This document shows, piece after piece, positions 7,626-16,779 of a stretch of DNA of 24,996 bases. The notes beneath the pieces are model-generated. The model had not been told where the DNA came from and searched no databases. It worked only from the letters and a program-made list of their open reading frames with translations. Position numbers and translations under genes: made by a program. How positions within the stretch are numbered: the first letter of the stretch is position 1; every line of letters begins with the position of its first letter. The DNA is from Candidatus Gorgonimonas leptogorgiae (GTDB lineage: Bacteria > Pseudomonadota > Gammaproteobacteria > Pseudomonadales > Endozoicomonadaceae): positions 1 to 24,996 of the forward strand of contig CAKNAD010000011.1 of NCBI GenBank assembly GCA_929200515.1, in the 5' to 3' direction.

Positions 7626-9632
7626 TTAGTTTGGAGATGTACCATCGATACCAAGTAACTCTTTAACTTTGTCAGCAGCTTGAAAGCTAATATCTACACT
7701 TTTATTAGTAGGCAGATCCCAATAAACAATAAAAGGGTCATATTTTTTATCTAATTTTTGCTGTATGTTTTGTTGTAGCGTCGTGCCTTTTGTTTCTGAT
7801 TTTTCAAATATAATTTGTATCATATGACCATCTATATGTGCTCTTGAAATAGCAAACTCATTATTTTTATTAAATTCATTGTTTACAAAAGTAGTTATAT
7901 CTGTAGTTGTAAAATACCGATCTTCCTTAATTAGAGAAACCTTAGGTATATCTTCATCTATAAATTTAAGCTCGTCATTTAATGAATACACGGCAGTAAC
8001 GCAATCATCAGAAGTAAACGGTATTACTTGTTGACCGTTTAATACTAGCTGATTTAAATAATTAAATGAGCATTTTGCATCTTTATCTTTAATTAAATAT
8101 TGAGTTACCTTACGATAAGGTGTATCAATGATATATTTTTCTATAACTAAATTTGAATATGGTTGCGCTTCAGGAGGTATTAAATTCATAACTGTTTTTA
8201 TAGTAGGTTGTTTTTGACAACATGACTCAATATCTTCTCTAGTGCTATAAACTTCTTTAGCAACTGAATTTATATGTGAACTCGTACTGTTGATATTATC
8301 TATTTTACTAGTATTATACTTCTTTTGAGTATTAGCTATAGAAGTTGAATTCTTTTTAATACGTATTTTTTTTTGTACAGGAACAGTAGTAGCGCTATAT
8401 TTTGCATCGCCATCAGTTACAAGAAATTTTTTATCTTTTATTGTGGTTTCGATTAATTTTTGATTGCCATCGATTATAGCCATATATCCTGGTTTATCAA
8501 ATGTAAAACTTATAGGCATACAAACAGATCTTACTCCAGATATTACGCTTACAGCAGCAAATTCAGCTCCTTTTTCATCAAATTTAGCCTTGATTTTCTG
8601 AGTTATCTCTAGCATATCAGCTGGATTTAATCCAAGCTTTGATAGTTTGTATGCATCTATACGCACTCCTAATGCTGCTTCAATTATACATTTTAATCCG
8701 TCTATATCGATATCAATTTCTACTTGCGGAATAGTAACATTTACTTTTTGTTTATAAGTGTTTTTAGCTAAGTCAATAAGACTATCAATAATGTTAGAAT
8801 CTAAATCATCGACAGTTTTATTTGCTTGATCTTGAGGTACTATGGCAACAAATTGCATTGGCTTGCCGTCTTCTGATGTGAAATTTTTAAGAATAATATT
8901 AAATCCGTAGTTACTAGCAAACGCAACATGTTCAGTTAAATTCATCATATTAACATTTTCAATGATTCTGCCATCAGCACATTGAAACTTTTGAGCTTTA
9001 GTTAGGTCTTTGTCAAAGGGATTCTCCCATACGCCTTTAAAATCAATGACATTGCCCATAGCAAACATGATTGCTTTTCGTTGTTGAATATCCATATTAG
9101 TAAAAACATTGGTGATTTTTCCATTAGTTTTTTTATTTATATATTCATCAACGATGTCGGCTACATTTGTTTTGTTTGCAGATTGGCATCGTTCAATAGC
9201 GTATAAACCTGTCAATTGTGTTTCTAGGTCTTGGTCCATTTGATAATGTGAGGAAAGAAAATTTGCCACTTGAGCATTACTGTTTTCAGTAGCATTACTG
9301 TTTTCAGTAAAAGGATGGTTTATAGCATATTCTGCTATTTTACTGTGAATTTCTGCTTCTAGCTGGGGGGTTAGTTCGCCTGGTTCAAGACTAAGCATCT
9401 GCTCTTTATCGGCCGTATCCTCCATTGATAGTATTATCATGCCAACTAAGTTAGTTAAACTCATAGCAGAAATTGCTTGGCTTTTATCATCTTCAATTAA
9501 ACTTAATGATAGTTGATTGGTTAAATTTTTAACAATTACAGATGCGTAGTCGTTTGGTTGACTATTATCAGTTAGTGCATTCTCTATAGTACGATTAGTT
9601 AGAGAGTGTATAGGATTATTTGTTGAAATCAT
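7626..9632 (-). CDS. Serpin-domain protein with an extra C-terminal region
   Basis: Of 668 residues, about 30-415 are a serpin domain. Hallmarks: SAMSLTNLVGMI (55-66, shutter helix), INKKTNGKI (165-173), AMGNVIDFKGVWENPF (191-206, the usual N-x-FKG-W-PF block), the DG...V.MM block (220-230), the hinge EKGAEFAAVSV (353-363) and FDKPGYMAIID near the serpin C-terminus (378-388). Aligned from the C-terminal side, the reactive bond falls at Arg368-Ser369, as in Arg-specific inhibitors. The hinge is one residue short and carries Phe at P12, which may weaken loop insertion. Residues about 420-668 are unlike any serpin and unrecognised. There is no signal peptide, which is odd for a serpin, so it is cytosolic or exported by a dedicated system. 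AAGGATC precedes the ATG. Confidence 0.85.
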   Translation of the reverse strand: MISTNNPIHSLTNRTIENALTDNSQPNDYASVIVKNLTNQLSLSLIEDDKSQAISAMSLTNLVGMIILSMEDTADKEQMLSLEPGELTPQLEAEIHSKIAEYAINHPFTENSNATENSNAQVANFLSSHYQMDQDLETQLTGLYAIERCQSANKTNVADIVDEYINKKTNGKITNVFTNMDIQQRKAIMFAMGNVIDFKGVWENPFDKDLTKAQKFQCADGRIIENVNMMNLTEHVAFASNYGFNIILKNFTSEDGKPMQFVAIVPQDQANKTVDDLDSNIIDSLIDLAKNTYKQKVNVTIPQVEIDIDIDGLKCIIEAALGVRIDAYKLSKLGLNPADMLEITQKIKAKFDEKGAEFAAVSVISGVRSVCMPISFTFDKPGYMAIIDGNQKLIETTIKDKKFLVTDGDAKYSATTVPVQKKIRIKKNSTSIANTQKKYNTSKIDNINSTSSHINSVAKEVYSTREDIESCCQKQPTIKTVMNLIPPEAQPYSNLVIEKYIIDTPYRKVTQYLIKDKDAKCSFNYLNQLVLNGQQVIPFTSDDCVTAVYSLNDELKFIDEDIPKVSLIKEDRYFTTTDITTFVNNEFNKNNEFAISRAHIDGHMIQIIFEKSETKGTTLQQNIQQKLDKKYDPFIVYWDLPTNKSVDISFQAADKVKELLGIDGTSPN
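9273..9308 (-). repeat. Perfect 18-bp tandem duplication in the serpin gene
   Basis: AGCATTACTGTTTTCAGT occurs twice in a row within the coding sequence and encodes a repeated TENSNA motif around residues 109-120, in a surface loop region of the serpin domain. It keeps the frame. It looks like a recent slippage event and could vary between strains. Confidence 0.9.
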
Positions 9633-9951
9633 GATGATCCTTTTGTTTTATTGTTCATTGGTGTTTTTATGTATAAATTAAGTCTATGTTATATTAGATA
9701 TTATTATTTTTATAAAGTTCAATTAAGTTTAATATTATGCGGTATATTATATATTTTATTTGACAAGATATAACTTAACACTTTATCTTAATATGATACA
9801 GACTTAAATTAATAAGTAAAATAATTATCTCACACGAATAAAAATTTTAAGTAACATTAGTACTTTGCAAATTGAGAGTACCGACGAAATAAATATTAAT
9901 AAAACATGTCTTTAACTTACTAATATTATTAAAGGGCAACTAAAAAGCACT
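9633..9951. other. Divergent intergenic region, serpin and aminotransferase genes
   Basis: These 319 AT-rich bases hold the start-proximal signals of two divergent genes. The ribosome binding site of the serpin gene is at the left edge and a sigma70-like promoter facing the aminotransferase gene is at 9760-9788. No open frame, repeat or convincing ARG-box operator was found. Confidence 0.6.
9760..9788 (+). promoter_or_regulatory. Sigma70-like promoter for the aminotransferase operon
   Basis: A perfect -35 box TTGACA (9760-9765) is followed after 17 bases by TTATCT (9783-9788) as -10; TATCTT one base later gives an 18-base spacer. It points to the gene starting at 9952 and leaves an untranslated leader of roughly 155 bases. 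Confidence 0.55.
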
Positions 9952-11166
9952 ATGGATACAAAACTAATTAACAGAAAGCTATTCGATGAAGTCATGGTTC
10001 CTAATTACAACCCCCAAGATATAATACCTGTAACAGGAAAAGGTTCAAAATTATGGGATCAACAAGGAAATGAGTTTATTGATTTTGCTGGCGGTATCGC
10101 GGTAAATGCACTGGGACACTGCCATCCAAATATGATCAAAGCTATACAACAACAAGCGAAAAAACTATGGCACTTAAGCAATGTTTATACTAATGAGCCT
10201 GCATTAACTTTAGCTCAACAATTAATACAAAACACTTTTGCTGAAAAAGTATTTTTTTGTAACTCAGGTTCAGAAGCTAATGAGGCAGCTTTCAAGTTAG
10301 CACGCAAGTATTCTTTTGATAATTTTAGTCCAGAAAAACATGAGATTATATCTTTTAATAAATCTTTTCATGGCAGAACCTTATTTACTGTTACTGTAGG
10401 TGGTCAAGAAAAATATCGTGAAGGTTTTGAGCCTACTCCAGCAGGTGTAAACTATGCTACATATAATGATTTAGAATCAGTAAAAAAAGTAATATCAAAT
10501 AACACTTGTGCTGTAGTAGTAGAACCTATACAAGGCGAAGGAGGTGTTATTCCTGCGGCAGAAGGTTTTTTAGAAGGATTGCGTAAACTTTGTGATCAGC
10601 ATCAGGCATTGCTAGTTTTTGATGAAGTACAATCTGGAGTATATCGAACAGGAAAAATGTACGCATATATGCATACTTCAATAGCTCCAGATATTCTAAC
10701 TAGCGCTAAAGCTTTAGGCGGTGGTTTTCCTATAGGTGCAATGCTAACGTCTTCTAAAATAGCTGAAAGTTTTGGCTTTGGTACTCATGGTAGTACTTAT
10801 GGAGGCAATCCTCTAGCTTGTGCGGTATCAAATAGCGTATTAGATACCTTAAATAACAAAAAAATAATAAATAATATAGCTAATAAGCATAATTTATTTG
10901 TTACTACATTAAAAAAGATAAACAAAAAGTATAATATATTTAATGATATTCGTGGCCAAGGGCTATTAATAGGCTGTGAATTAATAAAAAAATATCAAGG
11001 AAAAGCTAAACCATTTGTAAACGCTGCAAAAGACCAAGGCGTATTATTACTTGTTGCTGGTCCTAATGTATTGCGTTTTACTCCTTCACTTATAATAGCA
11101 GATGAAGATATTATTAAAGGACTAACAAAGCTTGAACAAGCTATCGCAAGTATAGTAGGTGCATAA
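9952..11166 (+). CDS. astC: Acetylornithine/succinylornithine aminotransferase (AstC/ArgD type)
   Basis: The 404-residue PLP-dependent class III aminotransferase is full length for the family. It reads very like E. coli AstC: GSKLWDQQGNEFIDFAGGIA (31-50), VFFCNSGSEANEAAFKLAR (100-118, PLP phosphate loop), FHGRTLF (139-145), VVVEPIQGEGGV, FDEVQSG with Asp224 to the PLP ring nitrogen, and SAKALGGGFP with Lys253 as the Schiff-base lysine. Enzymes of this group transfer the amino group of N-acetyl- or N-succinyl-ornithine to 2-oxoglutarate; sequence alone does not tell whether it serves arginine synthesis (ArgD) or succinyl-arginine catabolism (AstC). The other ast genes are not adjacent; an M20 hydrolase follows four bases downstream. 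The start agrees with the family N-terminus, although the ribosome binding site is weak. Confidence 0.9.
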   Translation: MDTKLINRKLFDEVMVPNYNPQDIIPVTGKGSKLWDQQGNEFIDFAGGIAVNALGHCHPNMIKAIQQQAKKLWHLSNVYTNEPALTLAQQLIQNTFAEKVFFCNSGSEANEAAFKLARKYSFDNFSPEKHEIISFNKSFHGRTLFTVTVGGQEKYREGFEPTPAGVNYATYNDLESVKKVISNNTCAVVVEPIQGEGGVIPAAEGFLEGLRKLCDQHQALLVFDEVQSGVYRTGKMYAYMHTSIAPDILTSAKALGGGFPIGAMLTSSKIAESFGFGTHGSTYGGNPLACAVSNSVLDTLNNKKIINNIANKHNLFVTTLKKINKKYNIFNDIRGQGLLIGCELIKKYQGKAKPFVNAAKDQGVLLLVAGPNVLRFTPSLIIADEDIIKGLTKLEQAIASIVGA

Positions 11167-11170
11167 TTAT

Positions 11171-12421
11171 ATGATTTTTGATAATTTTACTAAAATAACT
11201 TCATTGTTATCTAATCTTGATAATAACAAACAGTTGATGACAGATCAGCTAATAAGTCTTGCAGAAATAAATTCAGGCAGTTTTAATGTTGATGGGGTAA
11301 ACAAAGTTGTAGATCAATTATCTTATTTGTTTAAGCCATTAGGAGGAGAGCAACAAATAATAGAACTTGAGCCGTATAAAATAATTGATAAACAAGGGCA
11401 TGAAATTTTGCGTCCTATAGGCAACGCATTAACCATAAGTAAACGAGAAGATGCCCCTTTTCAGGTTTTTTTATGTGCTCATTTAGATACAGTGTTTCCT
11501 AAAGACAGCCCTTTTCAAACAGTTAAATGGCTCGATGAAGATACATTAAATGGCCCTGGAGTTGCTGATTTAAAAGGAGGCATAATTATAATGTTGCATG
11601 CCTTGCAAACATTAGAGAATAGTCCACTAAAAGATTATATTGGCTGGCAAGTGTTATTTAATCCAGATGAAGAAATAGGCTCTTTAAGTTCAAATAAACT
11701 ATTAAAGCAAGCAGCTAAACGAGCTAATGTAGGTATGATTTATGAACCAAGCTTTCCTAATGGCGATTTAGCAGGTCAACGTAAAGGAAGCGGTAATTTT
11801 ACTATATTATGTCACGGAAAATCAGCACATGCTGGAAGAGAGCTAGAGCTAGGAAGAAACGCAATACTTGCTACTAATAAATTAGCTTTAGAAATTAATA
11901 AGCTAAATGACCTCGATGGTATTTCTGCTAATGTAGCCAATATTAATGCTGATTTTCCGCTGAATATAGTTCCAGATTTTTGTTATTTAGCTTTTAATGT
12001 TCGAGTAGAAACTACAGAAAATATGAGCTTAGTAACAGAAAAATTAAACCAAATTATCGAAGCAACCACTACAGAAGGCATAAGTTTTGAATTGCAAGGT
12101 GGGTTTACACGTCCGCCTAAAGTTTTATCAGCTGGCAATAAAAAACTGCTAGATTTAGTTAAAAAAATAGGCAGTTCTTTAGGTCTTAACTTTAATATTA
12201 CCGCAACAGGTGGTTGTTGTGATGGTAATAATATAGCAAGTTATGGGGTACCTAACATTGATTCTTTAGGCGTTCATGGAGGCAATATCCATACAGATAA
12301 AGAATATGCTCATACTTCAAGTTTGGTTCCACGAGCAAAAATGAGTGCAGGATTACTACTAGCTTTTGCCTATGCTATCAAGCACAAGCATAATCTAGAT
12401 TGGTTACATAAAGATACATAG
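11171..12421 (+). CDS. M20 family metallohydrolase (carboxypeptidase G2-like)
   Basis: The 416-residue zinc-dependent M20 peptidase/deacylase has all the metal-site residues: His104 and Asp106 (CAHLDTVFP), bridging Asp133 (GVADLKGG), general base Glu167 with Glu168 (PDEEIGS), Glu192 (YEPSFP) and His374 (NIHTDKEY). The dimerisation domain lies between about 205 and 320 (GKSAHAG at 216-222). Known members cleave N-acyl or peptide bonds of amino acids, including acetylornithine, succinyl-diaminopimelate and folate glutamate. Together with the aminotransferase, a role in removing an N-acyl group from an ornithine-like intermediate is an attractive but unproven inference. I chose ATG 11171 over an in-frame GTG at 11159 because AGGTG at 11157-11161 stands nine bases before it. 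Confidence 0.85.
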   Translation: MIFDNFTKITSLLSNLDNNKQLMTDQLISLAEINSGSFNVDGVNKVVDQLSYLFKPLGGEQQIIELEPYKIIDKQGHEILRPIGNALTISKREDAPFQVFLCAHLDTVFPKDSPFQTVKWLDEDTLNGPGVADLKGGIIIMLHALQTLENSPLKDYIGWQVLFNPDEEIGSLSSNKLLKQAAKRANVGMIYEPSFPNGDLAGQRKGSGNFTILCHGKSAHAGRELELGRNAILATNKLALEINKLNDLDGISANVANINADFPLNIVPDFCYLAFNVRVETTENMSLVTEKLNQIIEATTTEGISFELQGGFTRPPKVLSAGNKKLLDLVKKIGSSLGLNFNITATGGCCDGNNIASYGVPNIDSLGVHGGNIHTDKEYAHTSSLVPRAKMSAGLLLAFAYAIKHKHNLDWLHKDT

Positions 12422-12514
12422 GCATTATCGCAATGTAATTCCTTAATTAACTTTTTTATTTAGTGCTGAACAATGTATTTTCCACCTGATAATTTTTATA
12501 TTGTACAATTTTAA

Positions 12515-13570
12515 CTAATAATTTATTAAATCATATTTTAATAGTTTATCAGTATTATTTTGCTCAATACTATTAGCTGTTTTTTCGATAATTTCTTTAT
12601 ATCTCGTGTTCTCATCAAAATACTCTGCAGTATATTCTGTAATATAATCAAGTGCAAAGCGCCAATGATCATCATCATCTTCCTTGTGGTAGCACACCGC
12701 TAATAAGCAATAAGTTATTACATATATTCTAGTTAAATTTAGTATTAATCGCTGTTTATTTTGATCTTGTTTATCTACAGAGGATATTAGACCATCCATA
12801 TAATCAAGAATTTCACATGCTAAATCCTTAGCTTCTGTATAATTCCCGTTTAATAATAATACATGTACTAAATAATTATCAAGGCAGAAAATAGTACTTA
12901 ATTCAGGATTATAATCTGCTATATTATCTTTTTTAAGGGTATTTATCTGCTCAATTACCGTATCTAACTCTCTACTATTGTTAGAGTTGACACACACTAA
13001 TGAATGTCCAAGATACATTTTTGCTAAACAAAGGTTTTTATCTTTTGTATCCAACTCTTTACATAAATTTATTATTAGTGCTTCTAAATCTATTGCTTTT
13101 TTTATATTATTTTGCTGAATTTCTTTAAAAAATAAATATAATTTACATTGGCATTTCTTTAGTCTTTCACTTGCCGTAATACTAGAGCAACCATCTTCAG
13201 AAACTAATCTTAAACTTGATGAATCATGAGATGTGCTAGGATTTGTCACAAATTGAAGGTTGTCGTTACTATTACTAGTTTGCGAATTGGTTTTTCTATT
13301 TGTAGGTATCACATAGGGATTTAGTCTATTATTATCTGGAGTTCTAGTTATTTTACCTTGAAATCTTTCTTGCATAGTATCGGAAAAGACAGGCTGTTGA
13401 CTATTATTAAGCGTAATCTGGTTGGATTCATTTGTGACTATGTTACAAGCTGAAGTTCTAATACCATTAAAAACTCCAGCGTCCTGATCTTGTTTATTGC
13501 TTTTAGGGCTAATTAATTCTTGCCGTGCAACTTGCGGTTCAAAATAATGATCTTTTTTACGTACATCCAT
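12515..13570 (-). CDS. Orphan protein, disordered N-terminus and TPR-like helical C-terminus
   Basis: Family not recognised. The first 130 or so of 351 residues are polar and low in hydrophobics (Asn, Ser, Thr, Gln-rich), probably disordered. Residues about 135-350 are amphipathic helices with a TPR-like look (ALIINLCKELDTKDKNLCLAKMYLGHSL and GNYTEAKDLACEILDYMDG are the best helical hairpins). There is no signal peptide or membrane helix. A disordered head plus helical-repeat body is common in secreted effectors of intracellular bacteria; that is inference only. AAGGAT eight bases before the ATG supports the start. It lies 177 bases downstream of the res stop on the same strand, probably with its own promoter. 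Confidence 0.75.
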   Translation of the reverse strand: MDVRKKDHYFEPQVARQELISPKSNKQDQDAGVFNGIRTSACNIVTNESNQITLNNSQQPVFSDTMQERFQGKITRTPDNNRLNPYVIPTNRKTNSQTSNSNDNLQFVTNPSTSHDSSSLRLVSEDGCSSITASERLKKCQCKLYLFFKEIQQNNIKKAIDLEALIINLCKELDTKDKNLCLAKMYLGHSLVCVNSNNSRELDTVIEQINTLKKDNIADYNPELSTIFCLDNYLVHVLLLNGNYTEAKDLACEILDYMDGLISSVDKQDQNKQRLILNLTRIYVITYCLLAVCYHKEDDDDHWRFALDYITEYTAEYFDENTRYKEIIEKTANSIEQNNTDKLLKYDLINY

Positions 13571-13747
13571 ATATAATCCTTGTAGTAGTAAAAATAAAAA
13601 GTATGATTTTGTTAAAAAATAGTACTTTTGTTGCTAGTTTATTTATTTGATATAAATCAATCTGTTTATTTTAAATAAAATTTTATATCATACATTATTT
13701 TAGTTGATATAGCTAATAAATTATCACTAATTAGAATTTCTAATCAC

Positions 13748-16735
13748 TTACAGTATTTCACTAGCATCAGTTGCAACTTTAAATTGAACATCATTATTTA
13801 ATGCTTTAAAGTGTTTTTCGCCGCATTTAAACTTAGCTTGTTCTGTTGGTCTTAAAGCGTCACTACTTAATGTACTTTTAGTTTCTACTACAAAATAAAG
13901 CTTTTCTTCGCCATCGTCTTCAATTAATACTGCCCAGTCGGGGTTGTAATTACCTAATGGCGTTGCAACTTTAAACCAGTTTGGTAATTTAGCATAAAGT
14001 TTAACTTGGGTATTGGTTTCAAAAGATTCAGCAAAGTTACGCTCTATAGATGAATCATAGACTACATGATCAAAAACCGATTTTTCAACTTTAAGCATAT
14101 TTTGTTTTAAATAGCCAGATAACTCTTTATCTTCAAATTTCTGTTGGGCGTAGTAGCTATCATTACCAATTTTTTGGTACTTAATACCATCGGTTATTAC
14201 TAAGCGTTTTTGGGTCTTAATTATTGCTACAACTTGCTCAATAAATTTTTGCGGGTTAGTTTTAAATGCAGCTAATTTACCACTAGCGTTAAGTATTGCA
14301 ACAATGGTTTTACGGGTAAGGTTAGTTTTATCTTGTAAATCAGTGATAATATCTGGTAGAACCTCATATTGTTGTGCAATATCATAACTGGTTTTTGTAG
14401 TTGATTCAATATGAACTCCACCACGATCAATATTAGTTTTAGCTTTTTCATAGTTAAATTTAGTTTTAGTAACACTAACATTATTGCGAATTTCTGTAGC
14501 ACATTTATCAATTAATTGCTGTACATCAAAATTAACTCTGTAGGTAGTTTTGTATTTTATTCTATCCCAAAGTTGTTTAAAATCTTCACTTAAAAATACT
14601 TGTTTATTAACTGATATTATTTGTTTATCATCACGATTTTTAAGATTAAGATTATCACCAGCTATTTTATGTAATTTTTTTAATATTGCCACTGAATGAG
14701 GTTGAAACTCTGTTGGTAATTCTAACTCATTATTTTTTAAAGCAGTTTTTAAACTATCTTGTATTTTGCCCTTGTTATCTATATATTGTTGTGTTTTTAG
14801 GTAATTGCATATCTGTTTTGAAGCTTCAGCACCAAGATACTCATTAGTAGAATCATTAACAGCAATAACTATATTAGCAAAATCATGTTCAGCAACTATG
14901 CCAAATTTAATACCAAGTTCTTCTTCAATTTCTTGTTGTAATTTTTCGGCAAATTGTTCGTAAGATTCATTAGCCATAACCGTAAGAGTATTTATATTAA
15001 AACCATGCATTCGTTCGCCTTGTTGGTTAACCGCAAGCCTTAACCCACGACCAATTTCTTGGCGTTTTTTTATAACTGATTTAGTTTCATTTAAAGTACA
15101 TATTTGAAATACATTAGGGTTATCCCAGCCTTCTCTTAAAGCCGAATGCGAGAAGATAAATTTCAACTTACAGTCTAAGCTAAGTAGTTTTTCCTTATCT
15201 TTCATAATTAAATTATAAGCAGTTTCATCTCCAGCAGTTTTACCAGAAGTGTCTTTTAATAACTCATTACCGGAACTATCTTTCTTTTTATCAACCGAAA
15301 AATAACCGTTATGTATTTCTGAAATTGTTTCCTCTGCTTCAGCTAATTTTTTATATTTAGGTTTGCGAATTGCTTTTTTATACTCTTCTGCAAACATAGT
15401 TGCAAATTTGCCAAGTTGCGGTTTGCCGTCTTTATCGTAGCTACGGTAATTAGCTACTTTATCGATAAAAAATAAACTTAAAACTTTAATACCCTGAGGA
15501 ATTAATTTTAGTTCTTTATCTAAATGTTCTTCTATGGTTTTACAGATTTGTAACCTTTGATATTCACTCTGTTTTACTTCACCAATCGCTTGATTTAAAT
15601 ATAAAACATCTTCTTTGCTAGTAAAGCTAATATATTCGTTACCTAGTTCACAATAAATATCATCGATAATATAGCCATCATAAATATCTCGGTCGCTATA
15701 TTTATTTTCTGTTAAATCAGCACCACTAGTAACCTTAACTGCTTTTCTGCTGATGCTACCATTTTTAGCTTGTTTATCTATTTCTATAGTTGCAGTAATC
15801 GGGCTAGTTTTATTATTAACACTTAGTAGTTTAATATAAGCTCGATTATGCGAATCTTTAGTTGTTATACTAGCAACTTCGATTTGTTTAACTAGTTTTT
15901 GAGCGTAAGCATCAATAGCATCTAGTTTATACAGCATATGATGCTTATCTATATGAGTAGCAGAATAACGTAAAGTGCATAATGGACTTAATGAAGCTAT
16001 TGCTTCTTGACTTTTAGGAGTATTAGCCACACTTTGAGGTTCATCAATAATAACTATAGGGTTAGTTTGTTGAATAAATTCAATAGGCTTAGCACCAGAT
16101 AACCGATCATGATAGCGATGAATAATATTGGCTTTATCTTGTTTTTCTGGGTCATTAAAACTTTTTCTAAAAGCATCTATATTAATTACCATGATTTGAA
16201 TATTACTACTAGTTGCAAAATTACGCACTTCAGTAAGTTTGCTAGAATTATAGACAAAATAATCGGCACTAGTATTATCGTATAACGATTTAAAATGCTG
16301 TTCTGTGATTTGTAAATTTTTATCAACACCTTCTTTAATTGCTACTGATGGCACTACAATAATAAATTTAGTAAAACCATAGAGTTTATTTAATTCAAAA
16401 ATAGTACGCAAATAAACATAAGTTTTGCCGATACCAGTTTCCATTTCTACTGTTAAATTAATACCATTTTTTGAACTAAAAGATTCAGATTGTGCTAAAC
16501 TATTTTGTATCTGAATCTTACGAATATTGTTATGGATATCTTCATCTAATAATTTTAAGTTGTTGCCTATACCTAAGTTAGTATCTAAAGCGTCTAATTG
16601 AGTATAATCTTTATTACCAATTGGAGCTGGGGTAAAAAGGCTAGGCGAACAAATTTTTTGGCCTAAAAATACATCAGTAACGGCTTTAATAGCTTTTTTT
16701 TGATAATCTAATTTTGCATTAAATTTAATTTTCAT
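13748..16735 (-). CDS. res: Type III restriction endonuclease subunit Res
   Basis: The 995-residue helicase-nuclease is full length for Res. Superfamily 2 motifs in order: METGIGKT (98-105, Walker A), VIIDEPQS (228-235, Walker B), LRYSATH (255-261, motif III), SALREGWDNP (531-540, motif V) and RQEIGRGLRL (558-567, motif VI). The C-terminal nuclease motif is intact: Pro932-Asp933 and Glu951-Thr-Lys953 (a PD-ExK site). With Mod it would form the ATP-dependent complex that cuts DNA carrying unmodified sites. I start at ATG 16735 (MKIKFNAKLDYQ), where the family begins. The frame stays open for 77 more codons through the palindrome array, but that extension is repeat-derived. GAGAAAC seven bases upstream is a modest ribosome binding site. 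Confidence 0.92.
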   Translation of the reverse strand: MKIKFNAKLDYQKKAIKAVTDVFLGQKICSPSLFTPAPIGNKDYTQLDALDTNLGIGNNLKLLDEDIHNNIRKIQIQNSLAQSESFSSKNGINLTVEMETGIGKTYVYLRTIFELNKLYGFTKFIIVVPSVAIKEGVDKNLQITEQHFKSLYDNTSADYFVYNSSKLTEVRNFATSSNIQIMVINIDAFRKSFNDPEKQDKANIIHRYHDRLSGAKPIEFIQQTNPIVIIDEPQSVANTPKSQEAIASLSPLCTLRYSATHIDKHHMLYKLDAIDAYAQKLVKQIEVASITTKDSHNRAYIKLLSVNNKTSPITATIEIDKQAKNGSISRKAVKVTSGADLTENKYSDRDIYDGYIIDDIYCELGNEYISFTSKEDVLYLNQAIGEVKQSEYQRLQICKTIEEHLDKELKLIPQGIKVLSLFFIDKVANYRSYDKDGKPQLGKFATMFAEEYKKAIRKPKYKKLAEAEETISEIHNGYFSVDKKKDSSGNELLKDTSGKTAGDETAYNLIMKDKEKLLSLDCKLKFIFSHSALREGWDNPNVFQICTLNETKSVIKKRQEIGRGLRLAVNQQGERMHGFNINTLTVMANESYEQFAEKLQQEIEEELGIKFGIVAEHDFANIVIAVNDSTNEYLGAEASKQICNYLKTQQYIDNKGKIQDSLKTALKNNELELPTEFQPHSVAILKKLHKIAGDNLNLKNRDDKQIISVNKQVFLSEDFKQLWDRIKYKTTYRVNFDVQQLIDKCATEIRNNVSVTKTKFNYEKAKTNIDRGGVHIESTTKTSYDIAQQYEVLPDIITDLQDKTNLTRKTIVAILNASGKLAAFKTNPQKFIEQVVAIIKTQKRLVITDGIKYQKIGNDSYYAQQKFEDKELSGYLKQNMLKVEKSVFDHVVYDSSIERNFAESFETNTQVKLYAKLPNWFKVATPLGNYNPDWAVLIEDDGEEKLYFVVETKSTLSSDALRPTEQAKFKCGEKHFKALNNDVQFKVATDASEIL

Positions 16736-16779
16736 AGTAAGTTTCTCGATTTTCCACTTACTATAGGATAATAAAGTGG

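Noticed and set aside
9789..9951. ARG-box operator or riboswitch in the aminotransferase leader
   Set aside because: No match to the ArgR box consensus and no convincing conserved RNA fold could be recognised by eye.
11159..11170. GTG start for the M20 gene overlapping the aminotransferase stop
   Set aside because: The AGGTG ribosome binding site overlaps this GTG and is correctly spaced for ATG 11171.
13728..13742. ATTAGAA/TTCTAAT palindrome as a res terminator
   Set aside because: The stem is short and pure AT-rich without a following T-run on the minus strand; too weak to call.
14272..14511. 79-codon minus-strand frame
   Set aside because: It is a shifted-frame shadow inside res, which is intact throughout.
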